Of a stretch of DNA of 64,000 nt, positions 41,747 to 51,839 are shown one piece after another. The notes beneath the pieces are model-generated. The model saw only the letters and a program-made list of their open reading frames with translations, ran no database searches and was not told the origin of the DNA. A program made the position numbers and the translations under genes. This DNA comes from an uncultured Planctomycetota bacterium (GTDB taxonomy: Bacteria > Planctomycetota > Phycisphaerae > UBA1845 > UTPLA1). The stretch covers positions 248,001-312,000 of the forward strand of contig CAADGE010000022.1 of the NCBI GenBank assembly GCA_900696465.1. Reading direction: 5' to 3'. The number at the start of each line of letters is the position of its first letter. The first letter of the stretch is position 1.

Positions 41747-43741
41747 TCAGGCGAGACGCCTGGCGCGGCGTTCGGCCAGTGACTGGTGCATCAGCAGCGC
41801 CCACATGAGCGACGACTGCCCCGCGGCGATCACGATATAGACCCATGTCGGCAGGGCAGGGAAGCCGCCCCAGTAGATGAGGATGGCCACGCCGCCGAGG
41901 GTCAGGCAGGTGGCGAGCAGCACGGCTGCGGCGCTGGCGTGAACCCAGGTTGCAAGGTTCGAATCGTGCCGCAGGGCCCAGAAGCCGAAGATTGCCGCCG
42001 ATCCAAGGAAAGTCAGCCAGATGGCGCTGGTGTGATGCTGCGAGTAACGCCACGCGGCAAGCCAGCCGAGCCAGGTTTCCGAACCCTTCGGCCAGACGCT
42101 CCACAGCAGAGTCCCGGCAATGCCCAGCGAAACCCACAGCACGCAGAAGGCGAAGCGACGAAGCGATCGGCTTGATGTCATCATGCTGACACCGGTAACC
42201 GCAATCAGGCCTGCCAGCGCCGCCGTCAGAAACATCCAGACCAGCGGCGTGATTTCTCGCACCGTGGCCGGCCGCTGAATGCTTGCTAATGCCCGCATCC
42301 GGGCCTCGTCCAGCTCACCGGTCGCGTCCGGCGTCACGGCTGGTCGAGCGACCGCCGACGTGTTCCGAGCCGCAGTCCCACCCACAGTTGAATCTTCGCC
42401 GCGAGGGGCCGGCTCATCGTCCACGGGCTCATTGGGATTCGGTCGTAAACGTTGCGTTGGCGCCGTCGGCTGCGGCGTTGGACCGATCGGCAATCCCCAG
42501 TTTGCCAGCGGATCCTGCGAGGCCTGCGTGGACTGCATGCCGGTGGACCGCGTTGCCGTAAAGCCCTCACTGGCCGTCCGCAGCAGTGACATATTCCCCA
42601 CCGCGCCATAGATTCCGAGGCCGGCGATCATCCAGGTGAATGCGAAGGCGACGTTCAGCGCCCCCATTCCCAGTGACAGATGCAGCAGCACCGCCGCCAG
42701 CACGGCCAGCTCAACCGCCACCACCCAGCGCCAGGCCTCGACATTGCGGTAATTGACATCCTCGACGGTCGGTACGTAATCCTTCACCGCCAGCTCGGGG
42801 AAGGTTCGCACCTGCACGAGTCCCGAAGAGACGCAGTGCCAGGCCAGCGCGATGAGCATGAGAGCGATCAGCAGATGAACCGGCCGCGTGCGAGAAGAGG
42901 CGACTCCGATCGCCGTGAGGATGAGAACCGTGGCCCAGGTGCATTCGTCAGTCCACTCGGAGAGCAACTGCGAAGCCGTCGGACCGATCCACGAGGCCAG
43001 CGGGGTCCAGTCGTACCAGTTATGCATCGTGCCGAAACCGGCGACGGCGACAATGAGCAACCCGATGATTCCGCGAATGCTGATCTTCGAGTTGGCCGGC
43101 GATGCGTGGACAAGATAACCGAAGGCGGCGGCAAGAATCGCAAGAACATAGCGCGGCGATCCCGCTCCAAGCCATGCAGTCGCGACGCGCGAGAAGCGAC
43201 CGGCAAGCAGCGAATCGCAGGAGAAGACCGTCAACGCGAACAGCACGCCGGTGACGATGACCGCGAAGGCGCGGGCACGCAACACAGAAAGCGCCGCAAC
43301 GACAAGCAGACCGCTGGCCATCCATCGTCCCGTCTCCGACGACAAGTGCCGAACGAACGCGGGCAGATGAACCGGCAGCGTCAGGGCGTCGGCTGAACCT
43401 TCAGTCGGCTCAGCTACGACCGTTCCGGTTGACAGCATCAGGACCAGATTCGTCCAGGTGCGAATCGGGAGCGTGGCCAGCACGACACCGATCATCAGAA
43501 TCGCCATGCCGAAGATCAGCATGGCCGGTCGCGGCGCGCGTGCCGGGTCCATGCCGGGTCCAAAAGTGACAGTCATCTGCGCAGGATGGACAACAGCGAC
43601 AGTCTTGGGAGCGATGCCGTCAAGTGGCGCGATGGAGGCGTGGGCATCTCGCCCGCTCTTAGCAGGGCCAGACTCGGGCGTCGGATCGGGCGCAAGACGA
43701 AGGGGGCCGGCGCCGTTTTCATTCGCAGACACATCGGACAT
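41747..43741 (-). CDS. Large polytopic membrane protein of unknown function
   Basis: 664 residues. About 90 polar N-terminal residues precede some eight hydrophobic helices (up to about 400). Then comes a 100-residue Pro/Ala-rich, charged linker (PIGPTPQPTAPTQRLRPNPN and on), then about five more helices. The first loop carries an acidic stretch, and NWYDWTPLASWIG sits between helices. No enzyme or transporter motif is recognised. Neighbours (lipase-like lipoprotein, M16 peptidases) are envelope proteins too. The gene reads leftwards and ends 90 bases before the lipase gene's start. Confidence 0.6.
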   Translation of the reverse strand: MSDVSANENGAGPLRLAPDPTPESGPAKSGRDAHASIAPLDGIAPKTVAVVHPAQMTVTFGPGMDPARAPRPAMLIFGMAILMIGVVLATLPIRTWTNLVLMLSTGTVVAEPTEGSADALTLPVHLPAFVRHLSSETGRWMASGLLVVAALSVLRARAFAVIVTGVLFALTVFSCDSLLAGRFSRVATAWLGAGSPRYVLAILAAAFGYLVHASPANSKISIRGIIGLLIVAVAGFGTMHNWYDWTPLASWIGPTASQLLSEWTDECTWATVLILTAIGVASSRTRPVHLLIALMLIALAWHCVSSGLVQVRTFPELAVKDYVPTVEDVNYRNVEAWRWVVAVELAVLAAVLLHLSLGMGALNVAFAFTWMIAGLGIYGAVGNMSLLRTASEGFTATRSTGMQSTQASQDPLANWGLPIGPTPQPTAPTQRLRPNPNEPVDDEPAPRGEDSTVGGTAARNTSAVARPAVTPDATGELDEARMRALASIQRPATVREITPLVWMFLTAALAGLIAVTGVSMMTSSRSLRRFAFCVLWVSLGIAGTLLWSVWPKGSETWLGWLAAWRYSQHHTSAIWLTFLGSAAIFGFWALRHDSNLATWVHASAAAVLLATCLTLGGVAILIYWGGFPALPTWVYIVIAAGQSSLMWALLMHQSLAERRARRLA

Positions 43742-43766
43742 CAGGACATTCCGGAAGCATTCGTCG

Positions 43767-43783
43767 GGTGGGCATCGCCCACC
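43767..43783. repeat. Perfect 7-bp-arm palindrome, REP-like
   Basis: GGTGGGC/GCCCACC with loop ATC lies in the 237-bp spacer between the membrane protein gene and the M16 gene. The surrounding sequence, in one frame, reads FVGWASPT, a phrase I know from dispersed planctomycete repeats. A half-site of the 22-bp element (TTGCAACCCATC) lies at 43969-43980, just at the M16 stop. Confidence 0.4.
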
Positions 43784-43978
43784 GCGTTACTCGTCGCCCG
43801 ACATTCGTAACGTGGGCACTTTCCAGCGTAGTATTACCCCGGCTGCGCAAAACAATTTCAATATCGGTATGTAAGGCGAGGTACGTTATCAGCGAAAGGA
43901 CTTTATCGGTGGTTCCCGGCAGGGGCTACAGGCGCAGCGGTCCGGCGAAAAACGCCGAAAAACAGGGCTTGCAACCCA

Positions 43979-45247
43979 TCAACCCACCAGGACCGCCTTC
44001 TCAGGCCAGTGGCGCGGTCCCAGACTGGTGAGTGCCCCTTCGCCGTTCATCGGCCATTTTCGCAGGTAGGCCCGGATCGAATCGGGCGTGACGGCATCAA
44101 TGGCCGCGAGCCGTTCGGTGACATCACGCGGCCGGCCGAGAGCGTCGATGTCGTTGACCAGTTGCATCAGCCGGTAATAGGGGGCCTCCGCTTCGGTGGC
44201 CAATCCGGTCCGTGTGCGATTTCGAACGCGCTGCACCTCGTCGTTGGTGACACCCTTGTCGCAGAGCTTCGCGATTTCCGCGCGCATGGCGGCGAGCAGT
44301 TCATCGGCCCGCTGTGGATCACAGAATCCGAAGGCGATCATCATGGCCGCGTCGCAGTAGTCGATGCGCCCTGCAGCGACGTGGGCGGCGATACCTTCCT
44401 GGATGATGTTCCAGAAGAATCGCGAATTGTGCCCGCCGAGAATCGCCGCGAGGACATCGGCCGTCTCGCGATCGGGGTCCGTGGCCGACGGCGCCGGAAA
44501 GGCCAGGGCAACGGCCTGTTGCTTGAAACGCTCGACTTTTCGGCACCATGTCCCGCTGCGGAGTGTCGGTGGTGTGGCACGCCGTGGTCGGGGTGCACGG
44601 GCCTTCCAGTCGCCGCTGTGTCGGCGGGCCATCGCCAGGGCCGCGTCGGGGTCCACGTTGCCGGCGACAAGCAGTATCATGTTGCCCGGGTGGTAGCGAT
44701 CTTCGAAGTAGCCGTGCAGCTCATCGCGCGAGAGCTTCGAGATCGTGTCCGTCGTGCCGAGCACGGGCCAGGCCAGCGGATGACCCACATAAAGCTGTTC
44801 GTGGATCAGATCATACACGCAGCGATCGATCTGGTCGGCCGACATGGCGATCTCTTCGAGGATCACCTTCTTTTCCATTTCAAATTCTTCGGCGGGGATG
44901 ACGCTGCGCATCATGTCGGCCAGCAGCTCGATCTGCTTCTCGAGATCTTCGACGCGAACCCATCCAAAGTAGAAGGTGCGCTCCTTCGAGGTGTAGGCGT
45001 TGTAGGTGCTGCCCATGTTGTCAAAGTCGATGGTGATGCGGTGCCAGTCGCGCCGCGGCGTGCCCTTGAAGCACATGTGTTCGAGGAAGTGGGAAACACC
45101 CGCAAGTTCGGGTATCTCATCACGCGCGCCGGTCCGCACGAGATAGCCGGCAGCGGCGCTTTGCACGTGAGGCATGACCTCAATGATGACCCGCAGGCCA
45201 TTGTCCAGCGTCCGGTCGACAAAATGGCTCGCTGCCATCTGCTTCAT
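43979..45247 (-). CDS. M16 family zinc peptidase, catalytic subunit
   Basis: 422 residues. The inverted zinc motif is HFLEH at residues 53-57 with the third ligand in VILEEIAM (Glu131 or Glu132), as in mitochondrial processing peptidase beta and PqqF/YmxG types. The C-terminal half holds the second M16 fold. The enzyme cuts peptides in a clam-shell chamber. It is coupled to the upstream partner gene by an ATGA overlap, matching the two-gene M16B systems that form heterodimers. There is no signal peptide, so it is likely cytosolic. Confidence 0.9.
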   Translation of the reverse strand: MKQMAASHFVDRTLDNGLRVIIEVMPHVQSAAAGYLVRTGARDEIPELAGVSHFLEHMCFKGTPRRDWHRITIDFDNMGSTYNAYTSKERTFYFGWVRVEDLEKQIELLADMMRSVIPAEEFEMEKKVILEEIAMSADQIDRCVYDLIHEQLYVGHPLAWPVLGTTDTISKLSRDELHGYFEDRYHPGNMILLVAGNVDPDAALAMARRHSGDWKARAPRPRRATPPTLRSGTWCRKVERFKQQAVALAFPAPSATDPDRETADVLAAILGGHNSRFFWNIIQEGIAAHVAAGRIDYCDAAMMIAFGFCDPQRADELLAAMRAEIAKLCDKGVTNDEVQRVRNRTRTGLATEAEAPYYRLMQLVNDIDALGRPRDVTERLAAIDAVTPDSIRAYLRKWPMNGEGALTSLGPRHWPEKAVLVG

Positions 45248-46506
45248 ACCACACCCTCCAGCGGCCGCGGTCCCAGGGTCAGTACGCAGAGGCGATCTCG
45301 CGGATGGTTCCTGAGATACTTCCGCACGTCCTCAACGGTAACCGCCGATAGCTTGGCGTTCTTTTCCGCGATGCTGACCGGCCGACCGTGGAAATAGAGG
45401 TCGCTCGACAGTTCGCTGACCCGTGCCCGTGTGATGTCGCCGTGCGTCTGGGTCTTGGCGATGATGCTGATCTTGGCCCGCTCGATCTCCTCAGCCGTAA
45501 CGTCCTCCTCGAGACGATCCACTTCTCGAAGCAGCGTGCGATAGGTCTGATCGCACCGCGCCGGCATGGTTGATGCGCCCATGAAGAGTCGCCCGCCGCT
45601 GCGTGGATGCTCGTCCCAGGCGCCGACCCAGTACACCAGCCCCTGCTTTTCCCGCACTTCGGTAAAGAGCCGCGAACTCATGCCTTCACCCAGAACGCCG
45701 AGGGCAATTCGCTCGACGGGATACGCATCGTCGCGCACGGCGACGCCCGGCCAGCAGATCAGAATGTGCTGTTGCTCCAGTTCCTTGTGATGATGGTGCG
45801 CTCCCGGGGTGAACTCCGCGGCGCGCCCCGGCGTGGTGCCGGGAGCATTTCCCGTCGAATCGTCCGTGCTATCGAAGCCGGTGAAAAGCTGATCAATTCG
45901 AGCGGAGGCCTTATCGATATCCACGGCTCCGCCGAGGGAAATCTGCAGGCGTCGCGCAGTGAAGTGGTGCTTCCAGTAGTCGACGACTTGCTCACGGCGG
46001 ATTCGCCGGAGCGATTCCTCGCAGCCGAGTTCGTGTCGACCGAGTCGCGGCCCGTACGCATGGGGACCGATGAGTTTTCGCGCCAGCTCGCCCGGCTCGT
46101 CTTCGAGACTCAGCAGATCCTGTATCGCCAGCTCGACGGCGACTTCGCAGTACTCTTCCGGAAAAATCGGTGTGCGCAGCATCTCCGCGTGCAGGCCCAG
46201 GGCGTGATCGAGATACTCCGGAAGGCAACTGCATCGGAAGACCATCGACTCGCGGCCGACACCGGAGCTGACTTGCGCCCCGAGCGCATCGAATGCGTCG
46301 GTCAATTCCTGCGCGCTGCGCTGCTGTGTCCCCTTGGAGATGGTCTCCTCGACGATGCGGGCCAGGCCGCCGAGTTCCTCGGGTTCGTCGGAAATTCCCG
46401 CGAGTACGCGAATTTCGTAAGCGACCGTCCTGCGTCCCTCGAGTGGAAGGACCGCCAACTCCACGCCGCAAGCGAGCCGCCGGTGTTCAGTGGATTCCGT
46501 CGCCAT
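45244..46506 (-). CDS. M16 family peptidase, non-catalytic partner subunit
   Basis: 420 residues from ATG 46506. The fold matches M16, but the zinc motif position reads LARIVEETI (residues 49-57) where HxxEH is expected, so it cannot bind zinc there. The second half keeps SSRLFTEVREKQGLVYWVG, which bears the Arg/Tyr pair that contacts substrate in non-catalytic halves. An odd HHHH run occurs in a loop (EFTPGAHHHHKELEQ). Its stop overlaps the start of the catalytic subunit gene. Together they should form an active heterodimer. Confidence 0.88.
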   Translation of the reverse strand: MATESTEHRRLACGVELAVLPLEGRRTVAYEIRVLAGISDEPEELGGLARIVEETISKGTQQRSAQELTDAFDALGAQVSSGVGRESMVFRCSCLPEYLDHALGLHAEMLRTPIFPEEYCEVAVELAIQDLLSLEDEPGELARKLIGPHAYGPRLGRHELGCEESLRRIRREQVVDYWKHHFTARRLQISLGGAVDIDKASARIDQLFTGFDSTDDSTGNAPGTTPGRAAEFTPGAHHHHKELEQQHILICWPGVAVRDDAYPVERIALGVLGEGMSSRLFTEVREKQGLVYWVGAWDEHPRSGGRLFMGASTMPARCDQTYRTLLREVDRLEEDVTAEEIERAKISIIAKTQTHGDITRARVSELSSDLYFHGRPVSIAEKNAKLSAVTVEDVRKYLRNHPRDRLCVLTLGPRPLEGVV

Positions 46507-46634
46507 CCCGATTTTATAGTCAGATTTCGCCTGCCTGGCCACAGGATGAATTTTGCGACTGGATGTGGACGAAAAGACAAGAAAGCACGGCGGACCTGAA
46601 AGAGCCGAACCAGATGGTTGCAGGTGCCGAGTGC

Positions 46635-47111
46635 CTAATTGCGAACCAGAACGACGTTGCCGAGCAGAATAGGTCCGTTGGGTTCGTTGCGCAGCGTCCC
46701 GCTGCCCTGGAGTGTGTCGCCGGCGCCGAGCATCAACTCATATGTATAAATGCCGCCGTTCGTGAAGCTGTCCGGCGAATCACTGAACGAAGCGAAGATT
46801 CTGAAAATGCCCGTATTGCCTTGCGCCTGTGCCGGTGGGGTCGAAACGAGCGGGAGGATGTTGCCGTTGCAGCCGTCGTCGATCTGAGTGATGCGCGAAT
46901 TAGCGATCGTGATGCAGGTCTCGCGCAGTGTGCCTGATGCTGCATGCCGCCACTGCCCGTCGATGTTGATGCTCGGAAGCGGCGGCTCCGGGGCGGGCTC
47001 TTCTCCTGTTGGAGGCGGTGTCTGCGGTTGCAAGGCGGGGCACTGCAGCCCGAGGCACGACACGAGGCAGCCGCAGATCGCAAGGCCGATCAGTCTGGCT
47101 TGAAGTTTCAT
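46635..47111 (-). CDS. Predicted small lipoprotein
   Basis: 158 residues from ATG 47111. The signal segment is RLIGLAICGCLVSCLGLQC, with several Cys any of which could be lipidated (GCLVSC the best lipobox-like site). A Pro/Glu-rich spacer (PQTPPPTGEEPAPEPPLP) follows, as in outer-membrane lipoproteins. The rest is a small beta-rich domain (SINIDGQWRHAASGTLRETC, then TYELMLGAGDTLQG) in a lipocalin-like strand style. No family recognised. It reads towards the M16 genes 128 bases away. Confidence 0.55.
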   Translation of the reverse strand: MKLQARLIGLAICGCLVSCLGLQCPALQPQTPPPTGEEPAPEPPLPSINIDGQWRHAASGTLRETCITIANSRITQIDDGCNGNILPLVSTPPAQAQGNTGIFRIFASFSDSPDSFTNGGIYTYELMLGAGDTLQGSGTLRNEPNGPILLGNVVLVRN

Positions 47112-47267
47112 TCGGTCGTCCCCCGGGCAGGTTTTCGCGGCGGACCTGCCGGCGAAGATCAGGTACGTGAAGGCCACAATCGCACGCTCAGGACCGCCTA
47201 CGCCGTTTCATCGGAAAGTCATTTTACGACACCGTAGCGAATGAATCAATCAACAACCGACCCTGCG

Positions 47268-47306
47268 TATGAAGAAAGCGGGGCGTGTCGTGGTGACACG
47301 CCCCGC
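47268..47306 (-). terminator. Intrinsic terminator after the 47348-48541 gene
   Basis: A perfect 12-pair GC-rich stem (GCGGGGCGTGTC/GACACGCCCCGC) with a five-base loop is followed, on the minus strand, by TTTCTTCAT. It lies 42 bases past the stop of the lipoprotein gene it serves. Confidence 0.85.
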
Positions 47307-47347
47307 GCAAATCAATTGACTCAGGGCGCTGATGCGCGGTGCGCGGG

Positions 47348-48541
47348 TCAGTTCGAGTGCACGAAGAAGACCGACCAGCCGATCTCATGCACGCCGGGCA
47401 CGCCGTTGCCGAAGTTATCGCTCGGCGCCGGGCAGTTGATGTCGGGAATCAGGAACTCGTTGTAACCTGAACTCGGGACGATCGGCAGGATGTCACCGGC
47501 TCCGATCGGCGCCGGCGCCGGTCCGGGCACGTTCGGGTTCACAACCACGCCCTTGCCGAAGAAGGCATCCTTTCGGATCACGAATACGAAGCCACCTTCG
47601 CCGGGCGACGGGTTGAAGTGCTCATCCACGTTGGACATGTCGAGGAAGGCGTACGCCTTCGTCGGGAAACCGGCGCACGTCAGTGGGACGGGATGAAGCT
47701 TCAGGTTTCCGAAGGGTTCGCTGTTGGCGTCGAAATGGTCGCCGTTGACCTGCACCGATTCGAACGCGCCGTCATCGTGCGTGCCGGGCGTGTCAAAGAA
47801 GGCGGGCGGTCCGCCCTTGAGCGCGCCGGTGATGTTGAAAAACCGACCGCTGCGATAGGCGTTGTCACGCATGAAGGCCAGCCAGCCCGTCGGGCCGAGG
47901 AAGTTCATCGACGCAGTCGTGTTGGTCGGATTGAACTGGAAGTTGATGCCGGTCACCACGATGGCGACGTCACCGCCGGTCAGATCGATGAGACTCCGAT
48001 TGGCGACCACGTCATCGTTCGACGGATAGTCGGCCTGACTGCCCTGCGGCGTCATGAAGTAGTCGTTGCCCGCGATATGACCTCGGGCACACGGATTGAC
48101 CGCCCGCAGACTGAACTCGATCTGTGTGAAGAACTGCGGGAAGATCGGCTCCACCGGAACGCGCAGGGCCAGACAGTAGTCGGTATCACCGAGCGTGGCC
48201 AGCCAGTCGTACTCACTGGGAATGTTGAAGAGATTCGGCGTGAAGATGGCCGGCCCGCCGATCCGGCTCGGCCAGGGATCCGCACCGCCGCCGCCCAGCG
48301 GCGCGCAGCGCTGCTGAGCGCCGAGGCCGTTGTATTGCAGCACGTCCACGCGGAGCTTCTTGCCCACGCCGGTATCGATCAGCCGCGCCGCGTTCTGCCG
48401 TCCCTGCGACGCACCGAGCACCTGCACGTCACCCGCAGCGCCGCCGACGCCTCGCAGCGCGTCGCAGGCGCCGAGCGCTAGAACGCCACCGGCTACGACC
48501 GCGAGCGCCACAATGATCTTGCTCGAACCTTTCATATTCAT
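47348..48541 (-). CDS. Predicted secreted lipoprotein of unknown function
   Basis: 397 residues. Two start codons compete: ATG 48541 and ATG 48535; the GGGGGAGG upstream is better spaced for the second. The signal is IIVALAVVAGGVLALGAC with Cys at about residue 25 in a proper lipobox (LGAC). The mature part is beta-rich and has Cys pairs (QRCAPLG, NPCARG, LTCAG, INCPAP), likely disulfides. No known family or catalytic motif. It has its own terminator, so it is probably expressed alone and at a good level. Confidence 0.6.
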   Translation of the reverse strand: MNMKGSSKIIVALAVVAGGVLALGACDALRGVGGAAGDVQVLGASQGRQNAARLIDTGVGKKLRVDVLQYNGLGAQQRCAPLGGGGADPWPSRIGGPAIFTPNLFNIPSEYDWLATLGDTDYCLALRVPVEPIFPQFFTQIEFSLRAVNPCARGHIAGNDYFMTPQGSQADYPSNDDVVANRSLIDLTGGDVAIVVTGINFQFNPTNTTASMNFLGPTGWLAFMRDNAYRSGRFFNITGALKGGPPAFFDTPGTHDDGAFESVQVNGDHFDANSEPFGNLKLHPVPLTCAGFPTKAYAFLDMSNVDEHFNPSPGEGGFVFVIRKDAFFGKGVVVNPNVPGPAPAPIGAGDILPIVPSSGYNEFLIPDINCPAPSDNFGNGVPGVHEIGWSVFFVHSN

Positions 48542-48877
48542 CTTCCTCCCCCGTGTGCCAGTTGCGTGCAGGAGACCCTCGTGGCCGGGATACACACCGG
48601 CCGGGGTGCGGGTGGCCTGCCTTCACGCACGAGGATCAGATTGCAGCCGCCGCAAGCTGGTTCATGACCACGACGTGCGCCGGAGGAACGATCCTCTGGT
48701 TGTTGTGTTGTGAATCCCCAATCCCCCTCAGGCAATCGTAGGACCCCATGGCGCCGGCGATCAATCGAAAAAAATGTTCCGGCAAATCGCAACGGCGCGC
48801 GGCGGTAGTTATCGCGCACAATCGCACGCACACGAACGACGTTGCTATTGGTTATGAGACAGATGGAGAGGCGAAGC
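48542..48877. other. 336-bp spacer between gltX and the lipoprotein gene
   Basis: It must hold the promoter of the leftward lipoprotein gene and the end of gltX. An A/T-rich run (GAAAAAAATGTT, near 48767) stands out. No convincing promoter pair, terminator or small gene was identified. Confidence 0.4.
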
Positions 48878-50536
48878 TCACATCGCGCGCGTCCGAAGAT
48901 CAAGACACCGTCGAATGCGCGCGAGCGTGGAGGACTTGCCGAGCAGAACCAGCGTCTGACCGATGGCCGGACTTACGGGACGTCCGGCAACGGCGACGCG
49001 CAGGGGCTGCGCAACGTCGCCCATTTTGGCGCCGGACTGTTCGCAGTAGTCGCGGATAAATGCGTCGATTGTCTCGACCGTCCACGGCTCCAGAGAATCT
49101 AACTGCGGCAGAAGCGCCTGCAGCGTCTGATAGCCGCGGCCCTCGCCCTTTTCGAGCACTTTCTTGACCGACTCCTTCTCGTAAGAGACGGCATGATCCG
49201 GTATGAAAAGGACACCGGCCTTGGCTTCCAGATCCCGAAAGGTGCGAAACCCTCTGCAGGCGTCGAGCAGGTCAGCCGCGACGGCGTCGTCCAGCTTCGA
49301 CAGTGCCGATCCGCTGACACTAGCCCAGTCACGGAAGGCCCCCAGCAGACGGTCCGGCGCGGCGGCCGCCACGTAATCCGTGTTCATCGCCAGCAGTTTC
49401 TCACGGTCAAATCGACCGGCGGTCTTGTTGATCGCCTCCAGCCGGAACGCCTCGATCATTTCCTGCCGCGTGAGAATCTCCCGGTCATCCTTGGGCGACC
49501 AGCCGATCAGGGCGACAAAGTTCACCAGGGCCTCTGGCAGATAGCCGGACAGGCGAAAGTCGTGAACGTCGATCTCGGGGATGACGACGCCCGCCGCGAC
49601 CGCCAGGCGCGTGACCTGGGCCATGTCCAGTTCCGTGTCGGCCTTGTCGAGCCATTTATCGAAGGCGTCGGCGCGGCACTCGGCGATCTGTGCGGCCGTC
49701 TCTTTCGTCCACTGCTTCGTCTTGAGACGGTCCTTCACCGCCGTGCGAACCACCTTGTGTTTGTCCCGCTTGGACATCTTCGTGCCGTCGATGTTAAAGA
49801 CCAGCGGAAGGTGGGCGAATTTCGGCGTCGGATAGCCCAGCGCACGCTGGATGAACACGTGCTTCGGCGTGTTCATCAGGTGCTCCTGGGCGCGAAGCAC
49901 ATGCGTGATCTGCATCTCCGCGTCGTCAACGACGACGGCGAAATGGTATGTCGGCCAGCCGTTCGATTTGACGATGACCAGGTCCTCGATTTGACCGGTC
50001 TCGAAGGACACATCGCCGAGTATCTCGTCGTGGACGGTGATCGGCGCATCCGGTGTCTTGAAACGCACCACTACGGGCCGACCTTCCGCCCGGGCCCTTG
50101 CCGCATCGGCCTCGGTCGGCAGCGGATCGGGCCGCGGATATTTGAAGCTCTCCTTCTTCGCCTCGGCGGCCTTCCGCATCGCATCAAGTTCTTCCGGCGT
50201 GTCGAAGGCATAGTAGGCGTTGCCCTCAGCGAGCAACTTCTTCACGGCCGCGTCGTAGAGGTCTCGCCGCTCGCTCTGCCGATAGGGTCCGAACGGACCG
50301 CCGACGTCCGGGCCTTCGTCGTAGTCCATTCCCAGCCAGCGCAGATCGTCGATGAGCTTCTGCTCAGCGCCTTCGATGTTCCGAAGGATATCGGTGTCTT
50401 CAATCCGCAGGACGAACGTTCCCCCGTGGCGCCGGCAGAAAAGCCAGTTGAACAGGGCGGTCCGCGCGCCGCCGACGTGCAGATAGCCGGTGGGAGAAGG
50501 TGCGAATCGGGCGCGGACACCACTCATATTCGTCAT
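48878..50536 (-). CDS. gltX: Glutamyl-tRNA synthetase
   Basis: 552 residues from ATG 50536; in-frame ATGs at 50554 and 50527 are near. The class I HIGH-type signature is FAPSPTGYLHVGGARTALFN, and the second is GTKMSKRDKH (KMSKR). Between them are the LRIEDTD segment and acceptor-binding region. It is longer than the usual 470-490: an inserted stretch of some 60 residues after KMSKR (DRLKTKQWTKETAAQIAEC and on) is present. The enzyme charges tRNA-Glu (and perhaps tRNA-Gln, if GatCAB is present). It follows carB-carA in the same direction by 113 bases. Confidence 0.95.
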   Translation of the reverse strand: MTNMSGVRARFAPSPTGYLHVGGARTALFNWLFCRRHGGTFVLRIEDTDILRNIEGAEQKLIDDLRWLGMDYDEGPDVGGPFGPYRQSERRDLYDAAVKKLLAEGNAYYAFDTPEELDAMRKAAEAKKESFKYPRPDPLPTEADAARARAEGRPVVVRFKTPDAPITVHDEILGDVSFETGQIEDLVIVKSNGWPTYHFAVVVDDAEMQITHVLRAQEHLMNTPKHVFIQRALGYPTPKFAHLPLVFNIDGTKMSKRDKHKVVRTAVKDRLKTKQWTKETAAQIAECRADAFDKWLDKADTELDMAQVTRLAVAAGVVIPEIDVHDFRLSGYLPEALVNFVALIGWSPKDDREILTRQEMIEAFRLEAINKTAGRFDREKLLAMNTDYVAAAAPDRLLGAFRDWASVSGSALSKLDDAVAADLLDACRGFRTFRDLEAKAGVLFIPDHAVSYEKESVKKVLEKGEGRGYQTLQALLPQLDSLEPWTVETIDAFIRDYCEQSGAKMGDVAQPLRVAVAGRPVSPAIGQTLVLLGKSSTLARIRRCLDLRTRAM

Positions 50537-50649
50537 GGAGACATCTTGGAGCATGATTCAGGACAGAGCAAGATCGTGTCGAATCGAATCTGAGCTGAAT
50601 GAAATGACGTACACAACGGCCTGCGAAGTCGATGCAATTGCTCGCCGCT

Positions 50650-51839
50650 TCAATTCGTGCCCATCATCGCCACGAACTGCTCAAAGAGATAATGCGAATC
50701 GTGCGGTCCGGGGGCGGATTCGGGGTGGTATTGCACGGCGAAAACGCGCTTCGACGCATGGGAAAAGCCCTCCAGACTGCGGTCGTAGAGATTGATATGC
50801 GTCATGCGGCCACCGACGGATTCGAGACTGGCGATGTCGACGGCGAAGCCGTGGTTCTGGCTGGTGATCTCCACCCGACCGGTATCGAGATTCAGCACCG
50901 GGTGATTGGCCCCGTGATGGCCGAACTTCAGCTTGTAGGTCTTCGCCCTCAGTGCCAGGGCGAGCAACTGGTTTCCGAGGCAGATGCCGAAGATCGGCAG
51001 GCGACCGATCAATCGGCGAAGCGTGTCGATCGCATCCGTCACCGTGGCCGGGTCGCCGGGGCCGTTGCCGACGAGCAGCCCGTCCGGCCTGGTGCGGAGG
51101 ATCGCTTCGGCATCGGCGGTCGGAGGTACGACGCGCACGCTGCAGCCGGACGCAATGAGACGACGCAGGATGTTCTGCTTGATGCCGCAGTCGATCGCCA
51201 CGACGTGATACGCTGTGTCGCTCGCTGCGTGCGATCGCGCTCCCTCCGCGGGCTCATAGAGCATTTCGCCCTCGGGCATGACGCGCTCAACGAGTTGAAG
51301 GCCCTCCATCGGAGCGGCGGCACGGGCCATCTCGACGAGCGCCACCGGATCCGCCGTCTCCGTGCTGATAACGCCGCGCTGGCTGCCGCGATCACGCAGA
51401 CGCCGAGTCAGGGCGCGCGTGTCGATACCGGCCAGCCCGATGACGCCCGCCTCGCGAAGATACTCGTGCAGATCGCCTGTGGCGCGATGGTTGGAGTGCC
51501 GCCGGGCGAGCTCCCGGACGACGAAACCGGACAAGTGCAACGCGGACACGGGAGCTGTCGCTGACCGGGCAGCCGTCATGGACGATGAGCCGCCTGCTTC
51601 GCGAGCGGTCTTTCGTGGCAGAGATTCGATGTCGTCGGCGTTGATGCCGTAGTTGCCGATCAGCGGCATGGTCATGGCAACGATCTGCCCGCAGTAGGAC
51701 GGATCGGTGAGGATTTCCTGATAGCCGCTCATGGCGGTGTTGAAGACGACCTCGCCCTCGGCTGTGCCTTCAGCGCCGAAGTGCTCACCGATGAACACCG
51801 TGCCGTCTTCCAGCGCGAGATGACAGGAGGCATTTTTCA

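Noticed and set aside
41950-41975. Possible tRNA T-loop (GGTTCGAATC)
   Set aside because: It lies within the coding frame of the large membrane protein and no cloverleaf could be built around it.
49193-50593. 466-codon plus-strand frame opposite gltX
   Set aside because: Shadow of gltX; antisense reading of catalytic motifs.
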